Shown here: positions 50,539 through 59,672 of the stretch, in pieces
How positions within the stretch are numbered: position 1 is the first letter of the stretch
How the letters are laid out: the number at the start of each line of letters is the position of its first letter
Source of the DNA: Burkholderiaceae bacterium
GTDB lineage: Bacteria; Pseudomonadota; Gammaproteobacteria; Burkholderiales; Burkholderiaceae_C
DNA: 64,000 nt
NCBI GenBank assembly: GCA_019745555.1
Contig: JAIESX010000011.1
Span: forward strand, 1-64,000
Direction of reading: 5' to 3'
The notes under the pieces: generated by a model
Seen by the model: only the letters and a program-made list of their open reading frames with translations
Told to the model about the DNA's origin: nothing
The model's database searches: none
Program-made: the position numbers and the translations under genes

Positions 50539-52170
50539 TCAGCCTGCGCTCTGCAGCGCCAGGCCCGCATGCTCGCGCAGCGGATGGAAATGGATCTTGG
50601 GGAAACGTTCCTGCGCCAGCCGCACGTCATACGGCGAGGTACAGAGATAGGCCAGGGTATCCGCCGCGTCGCGTGCCAGGCGCTGCGGGTAGGCGTCGCA
50701 GAAGGCTTTGAGTTCGGCCGGGGTGTCGGCCGTGATCCAGCGCGCACCGGTGTACTGGCAGCCTTCGAGGCGCACGTCGGCGTCGTATTCGCTCTTGAGG
50801 CGGTGCTGCACCACTTCGAACTGCAGCTGGCCCACGGCACCCAGCAGCATATTGCCGCCCATCTCGGGTTTGAAGACCTGGATGGCGCCTTCCTCGCCGA
50901 GCTGGGCCAGGCCCTGCTGCAGCTGCTTGGTGCGCAGCGGGTTCTTGAGCACCACGGTCATGAAGAGTTCGGGCGCGAAGAAGGGCAGGCCGGTGTACTG
51001 CAATGCAACGGAGCCGTCGGTGATGGTGTCGCCCAGCTGCACGCCACCGTGGGTGGTGAAGCCCACGATGTCGCCAGCGTAGGCTTCTTCCACGGCCTCG
51101 CGCCGCTGGCTCATGAAGGTCACCACGCTGGTGGGCCGCAGCTCCTTGGCCGAGCGCTGTACCTTGAGCTTCATGCCGGGCTGGTACTTGCCCGAGCAGA
51201 CGCGCACGAAGGCGATGCGGTCGCGGTGGTTGGCGTCCATATTGGCCTGCACCTTGAAGACCACGCCAGAGAAAGCGTTGTCGTCGGGTTGCATCTCCTT
51301 GACCACGGGCTGCTTGTTGACGACCAGCGAACTGGTGCGCGGACCGGGCGAGGGGGCGAGGTCCACGAGCGCGTCCAGCACCTCCATGACGCCGAAGTTG
51401 TTCACGCCCGAGCCGAAGAACACCGGGGTCTGTTTGCCGGCGAGGAAGGCCTCGCGGTCGAAAACAGGTGAGGCGCCGGTGGCGAGTTCCATGCTCTCCA
51501 CCGCAGCTTCGTAGTCGTGGCCGAAGCGGGCCTTGAGCTTGTCGGTATCTCCGACCGGGATGGTCTCGAAGTCCTGCGGGCGGCGCTCGCTGCCCGATTC
51601 GAAGACCGTCATGGCCTGGGTGCGCAGGTTGATGATGCCGCCGAAGCTCTTGCCCTGACCCACGGGCCAGGTCATGGGCACGCAGGGCATGCCGAGCTCG
51701 CGCTCCACCTCGTCCAGGATGTCCAGCGGGTCGCGGACCTCGCGGTCCATCTTGTTGACGAAGGTGATGATGGGTGTGTCGCGCTGGCGGCAGACCTCGA
51801 TCAGGCGGCGCGTCTGGGCCTCCACGCCGTTGGCCGCGTCGATGACCATGAGCGCCGAGTCCACGGCGGTCAGCACGCGGTAGGTGTCTTCCGAGAAATC
51901 CTTGTGGCCGGGGGTGTCGAGCAGGTTGATCACATGGTCGCGGTACTGCATCTGCATCACCGAGCTGGCCACCGAGATGCCGCGCTGCTTCTCGATCTCC
52001 ATCCAGTCACTCGTAGCGTGGCGGCTGGCCTTGCGGCCCTTGACGGCGCCCGCGATCTGGATCGCACCCGAGAACAGCAGCAGCTTTTCAGTCAACGTCG
52101 TTTTACCGGCGTCGGGGTGCGAGATGATGGCAAAAGTGCGGCGGCGCCGCGTTTCGGGAGCGTAGGACAC
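50539..52170 (-). CDS. prfC: Peptide chain release factor 3
   Basis: RF3 is a translational GTPase that recycles RF1/RF2 after termination. The 543-residue protein has G1 SHPDAGKTTL, G3 DTPGHKDFSEDTYR and G4 NKMDRE, plus the RF3-specific KGRKASRHATSDWM region. A GTG start at 52170 (SYAPETRRRRTFAIISH) is chosen because it matches the family N-terminus; a longer form from 52245 would add a Pro/Arg-rich leader. The gene lies alone on the minus strand. Confidence 0.94.
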   Translation of the reverse strand: MSYAPETRRRRTFAIISHPDAGKTTLTEKLLLFSGAIQIAGAVKGRKASRHATSDWMEIEKQRGISVASSVMQMQYRDHVINLLDTPGHKDFSEDTYRVLTAVDSALMVIDAANGVEAQTRRLIEVCRQRDTPIITFVNKMDREVRDPLDILDEVERELGMPCVPMTWPVGQGKSFGGIINLRTQAMTVFESGSERRPQDFETIPVGDTDKLKARFGHDYEAAVESMELATGASPVFDREAFLAGKQTPVFFGSGVNNFGVMEVLDALVDLAPSPGPRTSSLVVNKQPVVKEMQPDDNAFSGVVFKVQANMDANHRDRIAFVRVCSGKYQPGMKLKVQRSAKELRPTSVVTFMSQRREAVEEAYAGDIVGFTTHGGVQLGDTITDGSVALQYTGLPFFAPELFMTVVLKNPLRTKQLQQGLAQLGEEGAIQVFKPEMGGNMLLGAVGQLQFEVVQHRLKSEYDADVRLEGCQYTGARWITADTPAELKAFCDAYPQRLARDAADTLAYLCTSPYDVRLAQERFPKIHFHPLREHAGLALQSAG

Positions 52171-52308
52171 GGGAATTCCAGCCTCGGTGGGGCGGGCCGG
52201 GACGGCCCGCAACGGACGGGCAGTGCGCGGCGCGGAGGGCGCCAAGACTGCGTGGCCGCAATTTTATCCGGCCGGGGCTATAGTCGGCCCGATGCTTGAG
52301 GAGAACGC

Positions 52309-53343
52309 ATGACGCTGCAAGACTTGCTGGGCACGGAACTGCCCCTGATCCAGGCGCCCATGGCGGGCGTGCAGGGCAGCGCGCTGGCCATCGCCGTGTC
52401 GAATGCCGGGGGGCTGGGCTCGCTGCCCTGCGCCATGCTGGCCCCCGAGGCCCTGCGCGCCGAGCTGGAAAAGATCCGTGCGCAGACCACGCAACCTTAC
52501 AACGTCAACTTCTTCTGTCACCGCCCCCCCGAGCCCGATGAACGCCGTGAAGCGATGTGGCGCCAGAGCCTGGCCCACTACTACCGCGAATACGACATCG
52601 ATCCCGCCACCATCCCCGCCGGCCCGGGGCGTCGCCCCTTCGATGCCGTGGCGGCCGATCTGCTGGCCGAGTTCAGGCCGCCCGTCGTGAGCTTCCATTT
52701 CGGCCTGCCGGACGAGGCCCTGCTGGCGCGTGTGCGCAGCTGGGGCGCCAGGGTGCTGTCCTCGGCCACCACGGTGGAGGAGGCGCGCTGGCTCGAAGCC
52801 CATGGCGTGGATGCCGTCATCGCCCAGGGCCTGGAGGCCGGCGGTCACCGTGGGCATTTCCTCTCGGACGATCTCACGAGCCAGGCCGGCACCTTCGCCC
52901 TGCTGCCGCAGATCGTGCGCGCGGTGCACGTGCCGGTGATTGCCGCTGGCGGCATTGCCGATGCGGCCGGGGTGCGTGCAGCGCTGGCGCTGGGTGCGGC
53001 CGGCGTGCAGGTGGGCACGGCCTATCTGCTCTGCCCCGAGGCCACGACCAGCGCCGTGCACCGTGCGGCGCTGCAGAGCGAAGCGGCGCGTCACACGGCA
53101 CTGACCAATCTCTACACCGGCCGCCCGGCGCGCGGCATCCTGACGCGCCTGATGCGCGAGCAAGGGCCCATGAGTCCTCTGGCGCCGGCCTTTCCGCTGG
53201 CCACCTCCGCCGTGGCGCCGTTGCGCACCAAGGCCGAGGCGGCGGGTTTGGGTGACTTTACGCCCCTCTGGGCTGGACAGAACACCAGTGGCTGTCGTGC
53301 GGTGCCGGCGGCCGAGCTCACGCGCCAGCTGATGGACCGTTGA
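52309..53343 (+). CDS. Nitronate monooxygenase
   Basis: The 344-residue FMN-binding TIM-barrel protein starts with LPLIQAPMAGVQ and has the family motifs GLEAGGHRGHF and VIAAGGIADAAGV, the latter binding phosphate of FMN. It oxidises nitronates (toxic propionate-3-nitronate type), as in class I/II nitronate monooxygenases; some relatives are enoyl-ACP reductases (FabK). The ATG follows a GAGGAG ribosome binding site. It is upstream of the ahcY riboswitch but stops before it. Confidence 0.88.
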   Translation: MTLQDLLGTELPLIQAPMAGVQGSALAIAVSNAGGLGSLPCAMLAPEALRAELEKIRAQTTQPYNVNFFCHRPPEPDERREAMWRQSLAHYYREYDIDPATIPAGPGRRPFDAVAADLLAEFRPPVVSFHFGLPDEALLARVRSWGARVLSSATTVEEARWLEAHGVDAVIAQGLEAGGHRGHFLSDDLTSQAGTFALLPQIVRAVHVPVIAAGGIADAAGVRAALALGAAGVQVGTAYLLCPEATTSAVHRAALQSEAARHTALTNLYTGRPARGILTRLMREQGPMSPLAPAFPLATSAVAPLRTKAEAAGLGDFTPLWAGQNTSGCRAVPAAELTRQLMDR

Positions 53344-53375
53344 TCGGGCGATCAACGAGAAATCGGCCGGCTTCG

Positions 53376-53381
53376 TATAAT
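53376..53381 (+). promoter_or_regulatory. Promoter -10 element upstream of the SAH riboswitch
   Basis: A perfect TATAAT lies 10 bases before the first conserved base of the SAH riboswitch, which puts the transcription start near 53388. No good -35 match is visible at the standard distance. Confidence 0.55.
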
Positions 53382-53390
53382 CTCGGCTTT

Positions 53391-53487
53391 CCGAGGAGCG
53401 TTGCGGCTCGTCCCGCCTGATCACCAGGCCGACGGGTTAGGCTCGGATCCCAAGGTTTTCTGCCTTGCCTCCCAACTGCGCTCACCC
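53391..53487 (+). promoter_or_regulatory. S-adenosylhomocysteine (SAH) riboswitch
   Basis: The conserved elements appear in the right order: CCGAGGAGCGTTGCGG at 53391, a variable stem-loop, AGGCTCGG at 53439-53446, and CAACTGCGCTCACC at the 3' end near 53473-53486. The GAGCG and CGCTC arms form the basal stem. This is the SAH-responsive ON switch that activates ahcY when SAH accumulates. The distance to the ahcY start is about 80 bases. Confidence 0.93.
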
Positions 53488-53565
53488 ACCAGTCTGCTGT
53501 GAGGTGAGCCTGTCTTTCCTCTGCTGACTCCGGTGGTGTCCCAACCGCTATGTATTGGAGTTCAC

Positions 53566-54996
53566 ATGAGTGCCGTTCTCAAACCCGCCCAGGACTATGT
53601 CGTTGCCGATCTGACGCTGGCCGACTGGGGCCGCAAAGAGATCAAGATCGCCGAAACCGAGATGCCCGGCCTGATGGCCATCCGCGAGGAGTTCGCGGCC
53701 AAGCAGCCGCTCAAGGGCGCGCGCATCACCGGTTCCCTGCACATGACCATCCAGACCGCCGTGCTGGTGGAGACGCTGGAAGCTCTGGGCGCCGAAGTGC
53801 GCTGGGCCTCGTGCAACATCTTCTCCACCCAGGACCACGCCGCCGCCGCTCTGGTGGCCAAGGGCACGCCGGTGTTCGCCTACAAGGGCGAGACGCTCAA
53901 GGACTACTGGGACTACACCCACCGCATCTTCGACTTCGGCCCCAAGGGCGCCAAGGGCGAAGGCCCCAACATGATCCTGGACGACGGCGGTGATGCCACC
54001 CTGCTGATGCACCTGGGCAAGACCGCCGAGAAGGACCCGTCTGTCATCGCCAACCCCAAGAGCGAGGAAGAGCGCGAGCTCTTCGCCGCCATCAAGGCCA
54101 AGCTGGCCCAGGACTCGACCTGGTACAGCCGCAAGAGCGCCGAGATCATCGGCGTGACCGAAGAGACCACCACCGGTGTGCACCGCCTCAAGGAAATGAG
54201 CGCCAAGGGCACGCTGATGTTCCGTGCCATCAACGTGAACGACTCGGTGACCAAGAGCAAGTTCGACAACCTCTACGGCTGCCGCGAGTCGCTGGTGGAC
54301 GGCATCAAGCGCGCCACCGACGTGATGATCGCCGGCAAGGTCGCCGTGGTCGCCGGTTACGGCGACGTGGGCAAGGGCTCGGCCCAGGCCCTGCGCGCCC
54401 TGTCGGCGCAGGTGTGGGTGACCGAGATCGACCCCATCAACGCTCTGCAGGCCGCGATGGAGGGTTACAAGGTCGTGACCATGGAGTACGCCGCCGACAA
54501 GGCCGACATCTTCGTGACGACCACGGGCAACCGCGACGTCATCACCTACGAGCACATGGCCAAGATGAAGGACCAGTCCATCGTCTGCAACATCGGTCAC
54601 TTCGACAACGAGATCCAGGTCGCCAAGCTGGAAGAGAAGTGCAAGTGGGAGGAGATCAAGCCCCAGGTCGACCACGTGATCTTCCCGGACGGCAAGCGCA
54701 TCATCCTGCTGGCCAAGGGCCGCCTGGTGAACCTGGGCTGCGGAACGGGTCACCCGAGCTTCGTGATGAGCTCGTCCTTCGCCAACCAGACCATCGCCCA
54801 GATCGAGCTGTACACCCACAGCGACTACTACGAGCAGGGCAAGGTCTATGTGCTGCCCAAGCACCTGGACGAGAAGGTGGCACGCCTGCACCTCAAGAAG
54901 GTCGGCGCCATGCTGACCGAGCTGACGGATGAACAGGCCGCCTACATCGGCGTGCCGAAGCAAGGCCCGTACAAGCCCGACACCTACCGGTATTGA
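53566..54996 (+). CDS. ahcY: Adenosylhomocysteinase
   Basis: AhcY splits S-adenosylhomocysteine to homocysteine and adenosine, removing the inhibitor of methyltransferases. The 476-residue protein has the substrate region [15 protein letters not shown] and the NAD-binding motif [10 protein letters not shown], followed by the dimerisation tail ending KPDTYRY. It is immediately preceded by a SAH riboswitch and followed by tlyA and metF, giving a SAM-cycle operon. Start ATG 53566 follows a GGAG site. Confidence 0.98.
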   Translation: MSAVLKPAQDYVVADLTLADWGRKEIKIAETEMPGLMAIREEFAAKQPLKGARITGSLHMTIQTAVLVETLEALGAEVRWASCNIFSTQDHAAAALVAKGTPVFAYKGETLKDYWDYTHRIFDFGPKGAKGEGPNMILDDGGDATLLMHLGKTAEKDPSVIANPKSEEERELFAAIKAKLAQDSTWYSRKSAEIIGVTEETTTGVHRLKEMSAKGTLMFRAINVNDSVTKSKFDNLYGCRESLVDGIKRATDVMIAGKVAVVAGYGDVGKGSAQALRALSAQVWVTEIDPINALQAAMEGYKVVTMEYAADKADIFVTTTGNRDVITYEHMAKMKDQSIVCNIGHFDNEIQVAKLEEKCKWEEIKPQVDHVIFPDGKRIILLAKGRLVNLGCGTGHPSFVMSSSFANQTIAQIELYTHSDYYEQGKVYVLPKHLDEKVARLHLKKVGAMLTELTDEQAAYIGVPKQGPYKPDTYRY

Positions 54997-55042
54997 TCTT
55001 GGGCGCTACTGCGCGGCCGTGATCCGTCGTTGCGGGGCCCGT

Positions 55043-55083
55043 CCGGAAATCCTCACGACCCTCAAGGTCGTTCCGGTTTCCGG
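55043..55083 (+). promoter_or_regulatory. Two-tier hairpin in the ahcY-tlyA interval
   Basis: An outer stem CCGGAAA/TTTCCGG (55043-55049 with 55077-55083) encloses a symmetric internal loop and an inner stem ACGACC/GGTCGT with a 5-base loop. It lies in the 161-base gap between ahcY and tlyA. No T-run follows. It may be an attenuator or a processing/stability element of the operon transcript. Confidence 0.5.
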
Positions 55084-55157
55084 CCACCCGCGCCTAGGCT
55101 GACGGCCGCTCGCTACGCGCCGATGACCGTGTGGTATGCCTTCAGTTTCCGATCTCC

Positions 55158-56156
55158 ATGCGAGCTGACCAACTTCTCGTCGAGCGCGGCCTGGCCGCGT
55201 CGCGGGCGCAGGCGCAACGGCTGATCGGCTCGGGCGTCGAATGGCGCCTGAGCGAGGCCTCGTCGTGGCGCAAGGTGGCCAAGAACGGCGACGAGATTCC
55301 TACCGTGGCTGAGATACGCCTGCTGGATGAGGCCGAGGCTCGCTACGTGTCGCGGGGCGGTCTCAAGCTCGAAGGTGCGTTGAACCACGCGGGACTGACG
55401 GTCCGGGGGCTGCGCTGCCTGGATGTCGGGCAGTCGACGGGAGGCTTCACCCATTGCCTGCTGGCGCACGGGGCGGCGCAGGTCGTGGGTGTGGACGTCG
55501 GGCGTGAGCAGCTGCACGCCAGCCTGCGCTCTGATCCGCGTGTGGTCTGCCTGGAGGGCATCAATGCCCGTGCCCTCACACCGGCCGCCCTGGCCCAGGC
55601 GTGGGAGGACGCGCTCTGCGAAACGGTGGAGGATGCGGAAGACAACGAGACCCAGCCTGAGGCGCCCTATGCCTGGATGCGTAACGGCGGCGAGATTGCC
55701 GATGACTACGACGACAGTGGTGACGCCAAGGAGCACGATATTGAGGCCTTCAAGGTCCAGCGTGCAGCGCGTGCCCAGGCCGTGGCGATGGGGGCCCTGC
55801 CCCGGCAGCGCCGTCGTCGTGCGGCGTTTGCCGACGCCCAGGTAAACCCGGTGTTCGAGCTGGTCACGGGCGACCTGTCCTTCATCTCGCTGACGCTGGT
55901 GCTTCCGGCCCTGGTGCCGCTGCTGGCGCCTGGCGGCCATTTGCTGATGCTGGTCAAACCGCAATTCGAGTTGCAGCCGGGCCAGGTGGGCAAGGGCGGC
56001 ATCGTGCGCGATGCGTCGCTGTACCCGCAGGTGGAGCAGAAGTTGCGTGAGGCCTGTGCTGTGCTGGGCCTGCAGGTGCAGGACTGGTTCGATTCCCCGA
56101 TTGCCGGTGGCGACGGCAACCGTGAGTTTTTCATTCAAGCCATCAAGAAGAAGTGA
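55158..56156 (+). CDS. tlyA: TlyA-family rRNA (2'-O-cytidine) methyltransferase with a central insertion
   Basis: The 332-residue protein has an N-terminal S4 domain (RADQLLVERGLAASRAQAQ) and a Rossmann methyltransferase (YVSRGGLKLEGAL, CLDVGQSTGGF, GDLSFISL, LVKPQFE). The catalytic Lys70, the Asp in GDLSF and the Lys in LVKPQFE can be placed. TlyA is usually ~250-270 residues; here residues ~150-232 form an extra, strongly charged segment (acidic part, then an Arg-rich part) between NARAL and FELVTGDL. It methylates ribosomal RNA in the family; whether the insert alters target choice is unknown. It is 161 bases after ahcY and 7 bases before metF. Confidence 0.9.
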   Translation: MRADQLLVERGLAASRAQAQRLIGSGVEWRLSEASSWRKVAKNGDEIPTVAEIRLLDEAEARYVSRGGLKLEGALNHAGLTVRGLRCLDVGQSTGGFTHCLLAHGAAQVVGVDVGREQLHASLRSDPRVVCLEGINARALTPAALAQAWEDALCETVEDAEDNETQPEAPYAWMRNGGEIADDYDDSGDAKEHDIEAFKVQRAARAQAVAMGALPRQRRRRAAFADAQVNPVFELVTGDLSFISLTLVLPALVPLLAPGGHLLMLVKPQFELQPGQVGKGGIVRDASLYPQVEQKLREACAVLGLQVQDWFDSPIAGGDGNREFFIQAIKKK

Positions 56157-56163
56157 GGTTCGC

Positions 56164-57006
56164 ATGAGCGAACAGCAACTACCGATCAGCATCGAGTTCT
56201 TCCCGCCCAAGACACCCGAGGGGGTGGAAAAGCTGCGCGCCGTGCGCCAGCAGCTCTACGCGCTTGAGCCCGAGTTCTGCTCGGTGACCTACGGTGCCGG
56301 CGGCTCCACCCAGGAGGGCACCTTCGGCGCGGTGCGCGAGATACTTGCCGAGGGGCGTGACGCGGCCTCGCACATCTCCTGCATTGGTGCGACCCGGGCC
56401 ACCATGCGAGAGAACCTGGCCGCGCTCAAGGCCATGGGCGTCAAGCGCCTCGTCACGCTGCGTGGCGATCTGCCCAGCGGCTATGGCGCGGGCGGCGAGT
56501 TCCAGTACGCCAGCGATCTCGTGGCCTTCATCCGTGCCGAGACCGGCGACCATTTCCATATCGAGGTCGCTGCCTATCCCGAGGTCCACCCCCAGGCGCG
56601 CTCGCCCGAGGCCGACCTCCAGGCCTATGCGGCCAAGGTACGGGCCGGCGCCGATTCGGCCATCACGCAGTACTTCTACAACGCCGACGCCTACTTCCGC
56701 TTCGTCGAGGAGAGTGACGCACTGGGCCTGAGCGTGCCCGTGGTGCCGGGCATCATGCCCATCACGAGCTCGACGCAGCTGATGCGCTTTTCCGACGCCT
56801 GCGGTGCCGAGATTCCGCGCTGGATCCGCCTGCGCCTGCAGGCTTACGGTGACGACACGGCCTCGATCAAGGCCTTCGGTCTGGATGTGGTGACGGCGCT
56901 GTGCGAACAGCTGCGCGCCGGCGGCGCGCCGGCCTTGCACTTCTACAGCATGAACCAGAGTACGGCCACGCTGGAGATCTGCAAGCGGCTGGGCCTGGCG
57001 GGCTGA
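56164..57006 (+). CDS. metF: Methylenetetrahydrofolate reductase
   Basis: MetF reduces 5,10-methylene-THF to 5-methyl-THF, the methyl donor for methionine. The 280-residue FAD-dependent TIM-barrel protein begins SIEFFPPKTPEG and has CSVTYGAGGST, the SAYGTEEHP-like strand EVAAYPEVHPQA, and ITQYFYNADAY. It closes the ahcY-tlyA-metF operon, in keeping with use of homocysteine to re-form methionine. The start follows a GAGG site. Confidence 0.96.
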   Translation: MSEQQLPISIEFFPPKTPEGVEKLRAVRQQLYALEPEFCSVTYGAGGSTQEGTFGAVREILAEGRDAASHISCIGATRATMRENLAALKAMGVKRLVTLRGDLPSGYGAGGEFQYASDLVAFIRAETGDHFHIEVAAYPEVHPQARSPEADLQAYAAKVRAGADSAITQYFYNADAYFRFVEESDALGLSVPVVPGIMPITSSTQLMRFSDACGAEIPRWIRLRLQAYGDDTASIKAFGLDVVTALCEQLRAGGAPALHFYSMNQSTATLEICKRLGLAG

Positions 57007-57891
57007 TCAGCCGCCGCTGTCCAGCGTACAGGCCGCATTGCGGTCCTGGCCCAGCAGTTTCACCAGCTGCGGCAGCGCGGGCTGCAGCTGGCCCTTGAGC
57101 GTGTGCGGCGGGTTGATGACGAACATGCCGCTGGCCGGCAGGCCGGGGCGCTTGGCATCCTCGCCCGCGGCCATCTTGCTGGACTTGACCGTCAGCGTCG
57201 CGTGCAGCCAGGGCTTGCCGCTCTTGGTGGCCAGGGTCCTGAGCTTGCGTGGCAGGTCGTGCGCCTCGGGGCGCGGGATGATGGGATACCACACGGCGTA
57301 GGTGCCTGTGGCAAAGCGCCTGAGCGCATCGCTCACCATGGCGGCCACGCGCGCATAGTCGCTTTTGATCTCGTAGCTCGGGTCGCACAGCAGCAGGGCG
57401 CGGCGTGAGGGCGGTGGCAGGAATTTGGTGACGCAGCCGAAACCGTCTTCGCGCAGAACCACCACCTGGCGCCCGGCGTTGAGCTGCGCCACATTGGCGT
57501 CCAGGGTCTTGGCATCGGTGGGGTGCAGCTCGTAGAGCTTGAGCAGGTCGTGTTCGCGCAGCAGGCGCTGGATGATGAAGGGCGAACCGGGATAGACGCG
57601 CTGGCTGCCCTTGCCGTTGAAGCTGGCCACCAGCTCCAGGTAGTCCTGCAGCGCGGGCGCCAGCGGTTCGGCGGCTGCGGGCGACTGCAGGCGTCGGATG
57701 CCCTCGGCCGCTTCCCCGCTGGTTTCGGCGAACTCGCTGTCGAGCCGGTACAGGCCGGCACCGGCGTGGGTGTCGATGACGGTGAGGGCCGCCTCTTTCT
57801 GCGTCAGGTGGCGCAGCATGGCAATCAGGACGGTGTGCTTGAGCACATCGGCATGGTTGCCGGCGTGAAAGGCGTGACGATAGCTGAACAT
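57007..57891 (-). CDS. rlmJ: 23S rRNA (adenine2030-N6)-methyltransferase
   Basis: The 294-residue protein has the RlmJ N-terminus MFSYRHAFHAGNHADVLKH and the later DTHAGAGLYRLDSEFAETSG. The catalytic motif of this family, DPPY, reads DPSYEIKSDY here, with Ser in place of the second Pro. It modifies A2030 of 23S rRNA. Its stop abuts the metF stop (zero spacing), and its start is 52 bases from the first kinase gene on the other strand. Confidence 0.93.
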   Translation of the reverse strand: MFSYRHAFHAGNHADVLKHTVLIAMLRHLTQKEAALTVIDTHAGAGLYRLDSEFAETSGEAAEGIRRLQSPAAAEPLAPALQDYLELVASFNGKGSQRVYPGSPFIIQRLLREHDLLKLYELHPTDAKTLDANVAQLNAGRQVVVLREDGFGCVTKFLPPPSRRALLLCDPSYEIKSDYARVAAMVSDALRRFATGTYAVWYPIIPRPEAHDLPRKLRTLATKSGKPWLHATLTVKSSKMAAGEDAKRPGLPASGMFVINPPHTLKGQLQPALPQLVKLLGQDRNAACTLDSGG

Positions 57892-57943
57892 GGTAAGTGG
57901 ATGTTAACGACGGGGCGACCCGCAACCGGGACACCTGCTTTCC

Positions 57944-59596
57944 ATGCAAGAATCGACCGTTATGGCTGAGATTGTCCCGCATCCTGCGCCGTCTGTCGAA
58001 AGTGCCCCGGCACCGTCGGTCACGCACGTGGATGCCTTGCCGCCGGGCACGCAACTGGCCGAATTCGAGATCCAGGGCCTGCTGGGCGTGGGCGGCTTCG
58101 GCCTGGTCTACCGCGCCTACGACACTTCCCTGCAGCGCACGGTCGCGATCAAGGAGTACATGCCCGCGGCACTGGCGGCACGCCTGGACGGCCACACGGT
58201 CTCCGTGCGCTCCTCCGCCGACCAGGGGACCTACCAGTCGGGCCTGCAGTCCTTCATCGCCGAGGCGCGGCTGCTCGCGCAGTTCGATCATCCCTCGCTG
58301 GTCAAGGTCTACCGTTTCTTCGAGGCGAACAACACGGCCTATATGGTCATGCCGCTGTACAGCGGCATGACGCTCAAGCAGGCGCGCACGCTCATGGCCG
58401 CGCCGCCGCCCGAGGAGTGGCTGCGTACGGTGCTGTGGTCGGTGCTGCAGGGCCTGCATGTCCTGCACCGCAGTGACGCGCTGCACCGTGATGTCTCCCC
58501 TGACAACATCTTTCTGCAGGACGTGGGGCCGCCCGTGCTGCTGGACCTGGGGGCGGCGCGCCGCGCCATCAGCGACAAGTCGCACAAGCTCACGGCCATC
58601 CTCAAGGTCAACTATGCGCCCATCGAGCAGTTCGCCGAAGCGGACGATCTGAAGCAGGGGCCCTGGACTGACCTCTACTCCCTGGCGGCCGTGGTCTACA
58701 GCTGCCTGCGCAACGATCCGCCGCTGCCGGCGACGACGCGCGTGGTGCGTGACAGCCAGCCCTCGGTGCGCAGCGTGGCGGCCACGGTCAAGCAGCACTT
58801 CGGACTGGCGTATTCCGATGAGTTCGTGCGTACCATCCAGCATGCCCTGTCGGTGCAGCCCGCCGACCGGCCGCAGAGCCTGGCTGCGTTCGTGACCGAG
58901 ATGAAGCTCAAGGCACCGCCGCGCCTGAGCAAGTTCGATTGGCGTACCGAGCTCGGCACCTCCCTGCGCAAGGAGGAAGAGGACTACAACTCCCGCCAGT
59001 TCTGGCACACACAGCCTCAGGATGCGCTCGAGAAGGCCCAGGCCCCTGCGCGCAGCGAGAAGTCGCAGCGCACGGGTCGCAAACTGGTCTGGGTCGCGGG
59101 CCTGCTTTTGCTGGTCGGTGCGGCCGCGTTGGTGTTGGACCGCGTCCTGCCGCGTGCCTCTTTGGTGGCGGCTCCGGAGCCGGCCTCTGTTCCCGTGCCG
59201 GCGGTGGCAGCTCCCGTCCCCGAGCCCGCTCCGGTCGCCGACCCTGCTGCGGCTGCCGACAGTGCGCCGGCGCCGGTGGCGGCCGAGCCTGTACCGCGGC
59301 GGCCTGCTGCCGAACCCAGGCCACCGGTGGTCCGTCCAGCACCTGCCGCGGCGGCCGAGGAGGAACGCAAGCCGGTGGCTCGACCGGCTCCCCGGCTCGC
59401 TGCGCCGCCTGCTGCCGAACCCGTGACCGCTCCCACCCCGCCGGCCGTGGCCCGGGAGTTGTGTGCGAATGCGAGCTTCTTCAGCCGCCCCATGTGCCTG
59501 CATGAGGAGTGCCAGAAGGCCGAGAACAAACAGCTGCCCGTCTGCGTCGAAGCTCGCAAGCGTGCGGCCGAGACTCCCTCCGCGAGTTCACCGTGA
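57944..59596 (+). CDS. Membrane-anchored Ser/Thr protein kinase (copy 1)
   Basis: The 550-residue protein has a cytoplasmic kinase domain (residues ~40-320) with glycine loop G48-V-G-G-F-G53, Lys70 in VAIKEY, HRDVSPDN with Asp183, and DLG at 201-203 in place of DFG. A single membrane helix (residues ~381-400) is followed by a long Pro/Ala/Val-rich linker and a C-terminal segment with four cysteines at 507, 518, 523 and 534 (spacing x10, x4, x10). The tail would lie outside the cytoplasm. It may start at 57944 or 57962. It is followed after 76 bases by a close paralogue. The signal sensed is unknown. Confidence 0.9.
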   Translation: MQESTVMAEIVPHPAPSVESAPAPSVTHVDALPPGTQLAEFEIQGLLGVGGFGLVYRAYDTSLQRTVAIKEYMPAALAARLDGHTVSVRSSADQGTYQSGLQSFIAEARLLAQFDHPSLVKVYRFFEANNTAYMVMPLYSGMTLKQARTLMAAPPPEEWLRTVLWSVLQGLHVLHRSDALHRDVSPDNIFLQDVGPPVLLDLGAARRAISDKSHKLTAILKVNYAPIEQFAEADDLKQGPWTDLYSLAAVVYSCLRNDPPLPATTRVVRDSQPSVRSVAATVKQHFGLAYSDEFVRTIQHALSVQPADRPQSLAAFVTEMKLKAPPRLSKFDWRTELGTSLRKEEEDYNSRQFWHTQPQDALEKAQAPARSEKSQRTGRKLVWVAGLLLLVGAAALVLDRVLPRASLVAAPEPASVPVPAVAAPVPEPAPVADPAAAADSAPAPVAAEPVPRRPAAEPRPPVVRPAPAAAAEEERKPVARPAPRLAAPPAAEPVTAPTPPAVARELCANASFFSRPMCLHEECQKAENKQLPVCVEARKRAAETPSASSP

Positions 59597-59672
59597 GCGG
59601 ACACTGGCGCCATCTGATCTAGGCATCGCTTTTTTCGGCGGCGATCCGTGCCATCGGGAGTCCCGCGCGTCC

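Noticed and set aside
59160-59460. Pro/Ala/Val-rich repeats in the kinase linkers as possible DNA repeats or a CRISPR-like array
   Set aside because: The units are irregular and in frame, which is typical of flexible periplasmic linkers, not of an array with spacers.
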